Source of the DNA: Cladopsammia gracilis
Lineage: Eukaryota; Cnidaria; Anthozoa; Scleractinia; Dendrophylliidae
Reading direction: 5' to 3'
NCBI GenBank assembly: GCA_022457155.1
Contig: JAJGOT010000037.1
Coordinates: 893,501-957,500 of the forward strand
Length of the DNA: 64,000 bases
Positions 29,811 to 39,105 of the stretch are shown piece by piece. Position 1 is the first letter of the stretch. Every line of letters starts with the position of its first letter. A model generated the notes under the pieces. That model was not told the DNA's origin and did not search any database. It saw nothing but the letters and a program-made list of their open reading frames with translations. The position numbers and the translations under genes are program-made.

Positions 29811-32310
29811 AGCAGTAGCAGTAGCAGTAGCAGTAGCAGTAGCAGTAGTAGTAGCAGCAACAGCAGTAGTAGTAGTAGCAGTAGTAGGTGGGAAAAGTGA
29901 ATGAGGACGCTTGTCAGAAATTTTGAAAAGAACCTCTTTACTGCGCCTTTCAATAACATACGGAATTTGAAATTCAGATTTCCACCAACGGTTGCATTTT
30001 ACACTGCCATCAATCATCTTAGCTTACCTCTCAGGAAACAGATCTTCACTTCAATGAGTTTAAAAGGTCATGTCTGTGCATTATGATTAGTAGATTTTGA
30101 TCCATTTTGTTTGTTTCTTTTTTACATGGTCCGTTGGCTTTCATATTAATTATGATTGACGGCAGCGAATAACGCAACCGTAGGTGGAGATTTTAATTTC
30201 AAATTCCGCATGTTATTGAAAGGTGCAGTAAGGTACCAGAATCCCATATTTTGAATGACTCAAAATTAATTTTTACCTCCAAGAGGTACTCATACCCTAC
30301 CCCTTTAAAGCGATTTTATGATATGACTATTGGTGATAAGATCAGCCCGGGGGGGAGGGGGGTTGTACTCCCTATAATGGGCTACACGGGGATGCTTCGC
30401 CCGAAAGGGGTACCTTTTTGAGGTTGGAGGTATATGAAAGGGTTGGGATTTCACGAAGAATAGTAAAGGGAAGCGAAACCACGCTGTTGAAGCATAAAAA
30501 AGGTAGGGAAAACTGCCATTTAAGTATTCTAAAAATCAGTGGCCTTTCAAAATATATCAAACAGACGCACGTAAAGGCTCTGAAAGGGGTACCATTTTCA
30601 ATAAAAGGTATACTTGTTATACAAGATAAGCCGTGGACTAGTTGATTTTAATATGAATGTTAGCAGAATTAGAACTCGTACAAACCATAATTGGAAATTT
30701 AGGCAGGATAAGGCTACTAAAGATGTTTATTTTTATTCTTTTATTAGAACCTGGAATGCTCTGCCTGGTGATTTAGTAGAAAGTAACACATTAGAATCCT
30801 TTAAAACCAAGCTTTTTGACTATTATGCTAATTAGATTTTAACTATTTTAATTTGTAAAATGTGATATTATGATTATGATACATTAATTTATTTATTTCA
30901 TTTTTAAATTTATGATATTTATACATATTCTCACACTTATATGTTGATTTATTTTATCTTATTTTATCTTATTTAAATGTTTGTTTTATAGTTGGTGTGA
31001 TGTCTTCAGATTTTACCGACTTATTAAATGTAGATGTAGATGAAAGGGGTACCTTTTCTGTCAAAATCGGTATATGAAAGGGTAAGGGTTTGGACCTCGG
31101 GGTGGAGCATTCCCGTACAAAACTTTGTTCAGTACACCCCCCCCCCCCCCCCCCCCCGGGAAGATCAGTTGATGTTTAGAGCTATGACCTATTACACTGT
31201 CCGAGACAGACTCCTGAAGCGATCTACATGTTTACTTGTATCAATCTATTAAAAAGCAGGTGGTGGACAACCTCGTATTGAAGCTTACCCTATTTCCATT
31301 CAACCACACAATCTGCAAGTTTCTGAATTTTCCAAAGTCTTTAACTTCTTCAAGTCCTCTAAATACAAAAAAAGTCAATTCAACAACGTCAAAACAGCAA
31401 ATAAAAAAGTCATGGTGATTCAGTCAATGTGTCAATGGTGATTCAGTGCAAGTTTCTGAATTTTCCAAAGTCTTTAACTTCTTCAAGTCCTCTATATACA
31501 AAAAAAGTCATTCAACAACGTCAAAACAGCAAATAAAAAAGTCATGGTGATTCAGTCAATGTGTCAATTGTGATTCAGTGCAAGTTTCTGAATTTTCCAA
31601 AGTCTTTAACTTCTTCAAGTCCTCTATATACAAAAAAAGTCATTCAACAACGTCAAAACAGCAAATAAAAAAGTCATGGTGATTCAGTCAATCCGATACA
31701 TAGCCAAAGCACTGTCATTTTCTGGCCATGCCATGAAGTACAAATGGCTTTGGTTACTTTTAGGGGTGTCGCGATATATAGCGAAAAATTAAATTTGTTT
31801 TTAAAAAGTAAAGAACACGAACAGCTCAACTTAAAATCGCAAACCGAGAACGAACGAATGGAAGGGCAGCCAAAATGAGGCACAGAAAATCAGAGCACAA
31901 TTATTGAAAGGACAACTGAACCCATGAACAACTGAACAACAAGGTGACCGAACGTAAAAAACCAGCAAGCAAAAGAGAGAAGGACTGAACGAATCCTTTG
32001 CGCTAGAAGAAAAAGAATTGTAGCAAAGAAAGAAACCTTAATTAAAAAAAATTGTGGTTTTTAGCGTGCGCTAAATACAGTTGTTGTCGTTATACAGCGC
32101 GACACCCCGCTACCAAAGCCGTACAAATAGATGATAAACAACCTGTCTGCCAAGTAAATCTCTGATACATCTTTATCTTTAGTTATACCACGTCTCTTCA
32201 GCTGCTCTTCAACTTCCTTTATAAAACAAAAGGAATCGTAAGACAATGATATAAGAAGGTAAAATTGCAGTTTAGTTAACACAGCTTGCCTTTTCGCCGT
32301 TCGCCGCCAT
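26148..32310 (-). CDS. LRRC72: LRRC72, leucine-rich repeat-containing protein 72
   Basis: Eight exons on the minus strand: 32310-32290, 32216-32143, 31358-31289, 29241-29046, 28161-28072, 27708-27547, 26964-26919, 26316-26148; 828 nt, 275 codons plus stop, all phases consistent. It begins MAANGEK, then EVEEQLKRRG, an LRR block with LQIVWLNGN, LRELYLQDN and LQVLLLNGN, an LRR cap (VVHHVPSVELLDRK), a basic helix (EITKAEREKARKKY), ESVAFGRRVD, and a C-terminus with STFDWSSIPLSQERR and ILTVRF. Order and C-terminal motifs match vertebrate LRRC72, an SDS22-like LRR protein of poorly known function. Intron 1 uses a GC donor (AAG|GCAAGC). Exon 3 has two partial tandem copies nearby. It is head-to-head with RPP14. 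The orthology call rests on memory of the family. Confidence 0.85.
28311..28426. mobile_element. Palindromic MITE in an LRRC72 intron
   Basis: CCTGAGAAAACAGACGTCAT at the left and its complement ending TCTGTTTTCTCAGG at the right; the 116-bp element is almost entirely paired (arms of about 56 bp). Confidence 0.85.
28891..28917. repeat. ATT microsatellite
   Basis: About eight tandem ATT units within an LRRC72 intron. Confidence 0.9.
29755..29888. repeat. AGT/AGC microsatellite in an LRRC72 intron
   Basis: About 130 bp of mixed AGT, AGC and AAC triplets. Poly-leucine and poly-threonine reading frames over it are artefacts of the repeat. Confidence 0.95.
29941..30228. mobile_element. TA-target MITE, copy 2
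   Basis: 288 bp, near-identical to 24742-25030 (CTGCGCCTTTCAATAACATA ... GAAAGGTGCAG), flanked by TA on both sides, inside an LRRC72 intron. Confidence 0.9.
30346..31160. mobile_element. hAT-like MITE of the G-run family, carrying a LINE fragment
   Basis: Left end CCCGGGGGGGAGGGG, right end a long C-run closing in CCGGG. The 8-bp direct repeat AAGATCAG flanks it (30338-30345 and 31161-31168). Inside are repeated GAAAGGGGTACCTTTT and TATATGAAAGGGT units and a nested LINE remnant. Confidence 0.75.
30630..31042 (+). mobile_element. 5'-truncated LINE remnant nested in the MITE
   Basis: The frame ending at 30835 carries the C-terminal tail of a non-LTR reverse transcriptase (TWNALPGDLVESNTLESFK, then a stop). 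An AT-rich 3' UTR follows, ending in a TAGATG repeat near 31030-31041. Confidence 0.65.
31315..31690. repeat. 132-bp tandem repeat containing part of LRRC72 exon 3
   Basis: Copies start at 31315, 31448 and 31580 (133- and 132-bp offsets), the last one shorter. Each includes the acceptor side and about 44 bp of LRRC72 exon 3 (minus strand 31358-31289). The 5' part and acceptor are kept in the two extra copies, while the 3' part with its GT donor is replaced by repeat sequence. Confidence 0.85.
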
Positions 32311-32474
32311 GTTAAAAAGTTAAAAAGTCGAAGAAACGTTACCATGGTTACTTATGAAGCGCGGGCTCACACTTCCAAACTCGTTCCCAGTGTTTTCTCC
32401 GCATTCAAAATGGCAGCCACCTGTTGGAAAATATAGCGCAAATTACGCTTTAAAAATATTTTCATGGAGCACTA
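32311..32474. promoter_or_regulatory. Bidirectional promoter of LRRC72 and RPP14
   Basis: Only 164 bp separate the two start codons on opposite strands, so both promoters must share this segment or overlap the first exons. No TATA box is evident; this is inferred from gene arrangement. Confidence 0.55.
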
Positions 32475-35400
32475 ATGAAGAGAGTAACGTTAACACAAAC
32501 AGCACAATTCTTCTACCTTAGAGTAAAACTGTAAGTGGCCATCAAGGCTTGACATTTGTTTTATTGTTCATTTGTTTTATTTGTGTTTGACCTTTTCAGC
32601 CTTTTGCAAGCTTTAATATCTTATAAGCTTTAATAAGTCGTACTAATAAGCAAAACTTCCATTTAAGCTTGTTATTAATAATAACACCAAGGATAGACTA
32701 GCTACTGTCCAGCTATGTAGGCTGGTTATTGGCTAAAGAGAACTCGATAAAAACAGTCAAGAACTTCAGCTTAACAGAGAAAAAAGAAGTGACATTTTGT
32801 TTTAAATGAGCTTGGCATTCTCTCTTGTTTTATGGTATGCCTAAAGCCGTTTTTGGGTACAAGCCAAAAGGCCCATTAGGTTGGCAGTTATCTCCATTTT
32901 TCTTAAGGTGAGGCAACTAGGAGCACTGCCATACCTGCCAAATCTCACACCTTGGGCGTGAGTCTCACGCCTGTGAGTCCAAAACTCTGATCTCATGCCA
33001 ACTCATGCCTATGGAGCAATTGAAGGGCTCCCTGCAAGAATGTCCTATGTGCGTTTTTGGTAACTTTCACTAAAATTGTATGTTTTAGGCCTTTAAAAGC
33101 ACAGTTTTGTCAAATTAATGATTTATTATTGTTAAGGTGCTTAAAACAGCTCCAAAATGGGGAAGAAAATCCACATCTTTGAGAAAATGTTTTGGGCCCC
33201 TATGAGACCCCATGGCCCCAGGACACCCTATGTATCTTTTAAAAAATAAAAATTATTCTGTTCGAAGATAGAACATTTGTTGACCTGGTTTAAATCCTTT
33301 CAGTCATATTTACATGATCCAGTCATAGCTTGGCAAGCGAGTCCCTTTTGAGGCCAAAAATCCAAGATTTCAGTGAAAATTTTCCAAAAACGCACTTAGG
33401 ACGTTATTGCAGGGAGCCCTTCAATTTCTCACGCATGACATACAGATTTGAGCTATATCATGATAAATATAGTTACATCCATGAAAATTTGGCACTTTTT
33501 TGTAGGTTTTCATTGTTCTGAACATTGCAATATTATTACAGCTGGATATTATTAAACGGAGGTCTGAGGTTCATGGAAACTTCCGAATTCTTCAAAACAT
33601 CTTCGGACAACTTTGGACATCTTTGGAATAGATCGGGTTGTCTTCAGAATTGGTTGGGTTGCCTTCGGAAATCCTGGCACTCCCACGAAAAAATTCTCAC
33701 ACCTATCACTCAGAAAAAGTTGGCAGGTATAGACTGCTACATACCCCTCCCCTCCCCCCACCCCGCTGGAAATTCCAGTTTACCTTCATACTTTGCATAA
33801 AATATTTGGCTTTTGTGCGCCCCCTCCCCATCGGAATTTCCAATGACATTCCATGGATATTTTCTGGAACCACACATTCTTGACCCCAGAGCATTATGGT
33901 TTCTTGATCATTCGAGATGTCTTTCTTACCATCAGACGTGGGTAAAAAAAAAAACAGTCTTCTGGTTAAGAGTGTGTTAAGAGACTTGAAAACTTTCACA
34001 TCAGTCTGCACATTCCATGAGTATTTCCATAAACCTAAATAAATTGTGATTCTGAATAATCCTCAGCATTTAATGATTTATGGTGGCCACATACTTCCTG
34101 CCTAAGTTTGCACATGTAATTATCCATTTACTTTTATCTGCCCATTACTATTATTATTTTTTGTTGGTGCTATTTCAGAGAGATATCCAAAGAAAAAGAT
34201 CTTCCACCAGTTCAGCTTGATGCACTGACATTTAAGAGTCTTCTGCTGCAGGCCCTTGACTCTTTACATGGCAAGGTACAAACATGATTCTCATCAAAGC
34301 ATAGTACATGTAGACGAGTGAAGGTGTGAATGAAGTATCTATAAGCCTGTACTTCCTGTAGCTTCTAACATGATTTCAAATCCTGCATGTAAATATATAC
34401 CAAAATATGATTATAAATTGAAACAATTGCCCAATGGAATTAGGATTCATAAATTTAGTATTCACAAGATCAGTATTTTTCTCAAGTATTGAAAGGTTAT
34501 CACCAACTGTCATGAATAAAATGTTCTCTTAAGCTAATCTGATGTTACTGATTTGGTCACAAAACAGATTGGTGCAGCCCTCAATGTCGATGTCCTTAAA
34601 TTTGACGCTAAGTCAATGGAAGCCATTGTAAGAGTAAGAGAAAGGTCAGTGATGGAAATCTCAGGGGGGGGGGATTGTTGTACCTTTTAGGGGGCAAAAT
34701 TTGTAGATTGGTACCGCTTAGCATACTAAAATGTAAAATGACCACCATTACAATTATCGCTGAGAAATATGACAGAATATGATATGACTTGTGCTGTTTT
34801 AGAATTGGTACCTCTTAGGGGTGAAAATGAATTTGGGCCACACCCACAAAACAATATTTATTATATTATCAATTTCTATCCGCAATAATGTTCGGATAAA
34901 GGGGATTAAAATGAATGGAAATGAAATAAAATTAGTCACCTTTGCAGACGACATGACATCATTCGTTCGCTATAAACAATCACCCATAACTCTCCTAGAC
35001 GTTATCAAATTATTCGGTAGATATTCAGGACTGATGATTAACCAAGACAAAATGGAAACACTCCTACTTGGAAATAACGCATCAAATAGCTTAGATTTGG
35101 GAACAATCGAGATTAAAAAATCCATCAAAATTTTGGGGGTTCACTTCATTTTTTATAAGCTGAACTTTGAATCAATTGAGAAATCTTTGAGAGATATGCT
35201 TAAATGTTGGGGCTGGAGAGGCCTCACAATAATAGGCAAAATACAAGTCATCAAATCTTTTGCGCTACCGAAGATTTTATATAGGCTCACGATGATCTCA
35301 AATAAAAAAGAATTCATAAAGAAAGTAATCACCCTACTTTATTCTTTTATCTGGAAAGGTAACGATAAGGTTAAACGCACTGTCTTAATTAGTCCAATTG

Positions 35401-38400
35401 AAAAAGGTGGGCTCAAAATGCCAGACTTAGATTCGATGATTGCCGCTCAAAGAATAATTTGTATTAAGAAGTATCTTGCTCCTACCATAGCTAGCTGGAA
35501 GTTTATTTTGGAATCTTATTTAAAGAAGGTGGGAGGAAAATTCTTGTTTCAATGTAATTTTGATTATTCAAAATTATCTTTAATCCTTCCAGACTTCTAC
35601 AGAGAATTTATTTTGACATGGTCGTCCTTAAATCATAACATTCCTTCCTCGTACACTGAGATATCTAATCAAGTTTTGTGGAATAACAAATATATTTGTA
35701 TCAAATCTCGTTCAGTTTATAACCAAAAGCTGATCAAGTCCGGATTCATAACGATTTGTGACCTCGTTGACTCGAATGGCGCTCTAAGAGAAATCAGGGA
35801 ACCACTACGCTCAATTCTTTCACCTGTCAACCATTTTCTGCTTTTTAGTCTAGCTAGTGCCCTTCCGAAAGAATGGCGCAGAGTGTTAAAAACGAATGAG
35901 ACTCCTGGCCCTTCAAATGAAGAATTCGTTGATCTCACTAGATTCTCATTATTTCTTGAAGGGAAGAAAGTAGATATAGAAAAGGTCAAAGCGAGATCAG
36001 TCTATGATCATCTCATTTCTAAAATATCGACAACGCCGACAGCTATAATAAAATACAATGAAATCTACAATACAGCGAACTATCAGCCAGACTGCGAAAA
36101 AATTTACTTGCTGTCCTTCCAAATAACGCTAGACACTAAATTAAGAGAATTTCAATACAAGATACTTCATAGAATTTGTTATAGAAACAAAATGCTTTTC
36201 AAATTTAGAATAGTTGATTCACCGCTATGCTACTTCTGCAAGGAAGAGTTAGAGACGATAGAACATTTCTTCTTCCGGTGTGAAATTGTGTCTCTTTTTT
36301 GGAATGAAGTAAATAACATCCTAAAATCGCAAAAGCTTATTTCCGCTCCTTTCGACATCAAGGATATTTTCTTTGGAATTGTCCGTGCAGTCAACAACAA
36401 TGTTCTTATTAACTACATCATTCTCGAGGGTAAATATTTTATCTACCGTTCTAAGCTTAATAAATCCCCCCTTTCCATTAGTCTGTTTTTAGAAAAAATG
36501 TAAGAGAACGTATCAAATCGAACGTTTTATTGCGAGAAGGAACAAAAAGCTTTTTCTCCACAACAAAAAATGTGAGCCCCTCCTCCCTCTTTTGGAACAA
36601 TAGCTATAACTTTCTTTCTTTTGGTATACAAGCTATAAGGGTTTAAGTATGTTAAAAAATATTGTTTAGTGTAAGTATCGTTCTGTAAGTATTGTAAGTA
36701 TTGTTTTTGTAATAAGGGTAAGTGTCGTATTGTAAGTAGTGTAAGTACCGTACTGTAAGAAGTATATGTATTGTTTTGTAAGTAGCGTAAGTATCGTATT
36801 GTAAGTAGTGTAAGTACCGTACTGTAAGAAGTATATGTTTTGATTTGTAAGTAGTGTAAGCTTTGTATTGTGAAATAAAATATTTATATTTTTTTGAAAA
36901 AAAAACAAAACAAAACAATATTCTGGTACCTTTTAGGAGTGCTTTCAAAATTTTCCAATGACCAACCACATCATTTTTATATAGGAGTCCCTCCTCCTCA
37001 CCCCTCCCCCTGGGATGGAAATGTGCTCTAGTTGTAGTAATAATACACCCACTTTTCTTATCAGGTTACTGTAATGCTGCAGTAATCCATCTAGAAATAG
37101 GATGTACTGAGTGTCAGGACTCATACAACCATTGAACTATGAGTCCCAGACCCTAGTGTATGCCTGAGTCCTACAGTGTATATAGGCCCAAGTCAGTGAA
37201 TGTGCATCAAGTCACGGTGCTGCCGTCTTGGATTTTTTAAGAGGCTGCTGATCACCCAATAAGCCTAAGTAGCATTGCTGAGTTTTACAAGAACAGTGTA
37301 GTTCAATGAACAATATGAAGCATTTTTTTTAAAAAGCAAAGAAATAGTGGCAATAGATCTAGCAGATTGTGATAGCCATTGAAAGAAATTAATTTTAGGT
37401 CCAGAAGACACAAAAAGTTCTTGTAAAAGATGCATAAATCATGTTACAAATTTTGTAACCTGATTGTGTCCAAGATGACCTCTGATAAGGGTGTAATTAA
37501 CAGCCTATATTGTATTGTACCTTTGATGCATTTGTTTTGTTTATATTCCATTTTTATTTTTGCCAAAATCATATTTTAAGTTACATAGATCTACATGTAT
37601 GCCTCTTTTACACCAAGTCCTTCAACTGTTTTTTTTTTTGGTTGTCATTTTAGGGGGCTTGTAAAACTTTGGAGTGCTATGACGCTATTTAGTTACTATC
37701 AGGACAGACAATGTGCAATTACAGTGATTCAGGTGTGAAAATGTCATTTACTGATCTGGAAAAAGCTGCTCCTAAACAGCTCATTCACCAAGCCATTCTT
37801 TTTTCAGTGTTTAAAAGCGGGTTTCAAATGCGCCTTGAACATTTCTATTTTAATTTTTGTTTCACTGTTTTTGTTTTTTAGTGCAACCAGAAAAATAGAA
37901 TGCCAAAAAATATGTCTGGAATGTTGACTGTAACCAATCACAAGCAAGATCTGGTAACAGTCGCACAATATTTGGATATCAATTTAAACTGAACAATAAA
38001 TATTCCAGAAATATTTTTGGCTTTCAGTTTTTTTGTCCTACTGTAAAATATCTTTCATTGGCTGCTTAAGCTAATTAGCAAAATATACATAATTTGGGTG
38101 GACCATACATGGTACTGCAGGTAACAAGTCAGTTCTGAAAACCAGCAAAATATAATTTCTTTTTTATATCATAAATGATACAGTCAAACCTCATGTAAGC
38201 GGACACCCTCGGACCAAGTGTCTGCTTATGGAATGTATCTTATGGGAGGTTGAAAACAAAATAGTGTACTGGAGGGTGTATAATGTACCAGATAAATAAA
38301 TGTACGGTAACTGTTGGTATGGAAGTTGTTGATCACCTATCACCTACCAAAGGTCATGGTGTGACGAGGTTCCCGAAGAGTGCATCTAACTCAGTAATGG

Positions 38401-39105
38401 TTGTTATTACAGGAAAGCGGATATTCAGAGGAGCAGGATATGGGTTGGAATTGCTTTGCGATTGTAAATTTCAAGGAGATACATTTTCATGTGACTGGCA
38501 CAAAGAAAAGTTTTAAAGGAAAACTTTGATGTACTGTGATGACAAAAACCTTTTTTGGAATCAAAATGACTAGTTACTGACATGTAACTGTACTATTCAG
38601 ACTCAAATGTTGCTTTTGTTTAGGTCATGTACAATTAACACCATTTAAAAACCGCACCTATTTTGTCAAAATTTCTTGATTATTGTTTACTGTTTGCTTA
38701 CGGGAGGTTATTTTAGATCCTGTGGACCCTAAATAGGTGTCCGTCCGTGTCCGCTTGTTATGGGAGGTGTTCGCTTAATTATGGGAGGTTAAAAATGTAG
38801 TGTTGGAGAGGATAAATTGCCCAGACTGCAGTTTGGTGTCCGTTTATGGGAGGTGTCCGTTAGTGAAGGTTTGACTGTATGAATTTACAAGTGAAAATGA
38901 CTGCCATTCAAACAACATTTTATTTCCACAAATTTAATGTCCTTTTTATTTATTAAATGCGGCATTCTGATCTTTTATATTGAAGACCTGAATTTGACAT
39001 TATATTGACTGTATTTTTATTGAATTGTAGGTCTCTCCTCATTTACTGAGCTTAGCAGCTGACAGCAGACAATGGAAGATAGCAGATGGACTTGTTGTCA
39101 AGTGA
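32475..39105 (+). CDS. RPP14: RPP14, ribonuclease P/MRP protein subunit p14
   Basis: Five exons: 32475-32530, 34179-34275, 34568-34644, 37654-37732, 39031-39105; 384 nt, 127 codons plus stop, consistent phases. It is a small protein subunit of nuclear RNase P/MRP, which processes tRNA 5' ends. The conserved core spans the exon borders: YLRVKLEISKEKD, then LKFDAKSMEAIVRVRERGLV, LWSAMTLFSYYQ, CAITVIQVSPHLLSLAADSR. Vertebrate RPP14 has the same GLVKLWSxxTL and VIQVSPxLL stretches and a similar length (about 124 residues). Intron 3 is enlarged by a MITE that itself holds a LINE. A poly(A) signal AATAAA lies at 39348-39353. No HTD2 reading frame, which vertebrates carry in the RPP14 3' UTR, is visible downstream. 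Confidence 0.9.
32936..33733. mobile_element. Nested MITEs in RPP14 intron 1
   Basis: Outer ends are ACCTGCCAAATCTCACACC near 32936 and its approximate complement AGTTGGCAGGT near 33720. An inner element lies at about 33018-33430, with ends ATTGAAGGGCTCCCTGCAA and TTGCAGGGAGCCCTTCAAT, its arms continuing through GTGCGTTTTTGG / CCAAAAACGCAC. Confidence 0.65.
34660..37014. mobile_element. CCCAGGGGG-family (hAT-like) MITE split by a LINE, RPP14 intron 3
   Basis: The left end CTCAGGGGGGG and right end CCCCCTGGG are flanked by the 8-bp direct repeat ATGGAAAT (34652-34659 and 37015-37022). The left half (34660-34850) and right half (36915-37014) resemble the uninterrupted 221-bp copy at 47671-47891 (for example AAATTTGTAGATTGGTAC). 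Confidence 0.8.
34850..36910 (+). mobile_element. 5'-truncated LINE (L1/Tx1-like) with intact C-terminal reverse transcriptase frame
   Basis: An open frame to 36503 encodes the C-terminal half of a non-LTR reverse transcriptase. It has the FADD catalytic motif (VTFADDMTSF, near 34945), LGVHF, IIGKIQVIKSFALPKILY, a FIWKGNDKVKR...SPIEKGGLKMPD segment, and a terminal CCHC-like knuckle (CYFCKEELETIEHFFFRC). The N-terminal endonuclease and the first RT motifs are missing. The 3' UTR contains repeated GTAAGTATCGTATTGTAAG units and ends in an A-rich tail (about 36890-36915). The annotated ATG at 34821 lies in MITE sequence and is not a real start. There are no frame breaks, so the insertion is probably young. 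Confidence 0.88.
38181..38877. mobile_element. Non-autonomous DNA transposon, CAGTCAAACCTC ends, TA target
   Basis: Left CAGTCAAACCTCATG, right GAAGGTTTGACTG, with TA on both sides. It contains repeated GTCCGCTT and ATGGGAGGT units and lies in RPP14 intron 4. The frame 38283-38516 within it has no known relatives. Confidence 0.7.

Noticed and set aside
29543..29959. Frames with long poly-leucine or poly-threonine/alanine tracts on the minus strand
   Set aside because: They are translations of the AGT/AGC microsatellite and a MITE end, with no conserved context.
34821..34850. ATG and first codons of the 560-codon LINE frame
   Set aside because: This part is MITE sequence read in frame by chance; the LINE is 5'-truncated and has no start of its own here.
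38283..38516. 77-codon frame
   Set aside because: It lies wholly inside a TIR-bounded transposon and has no family features.
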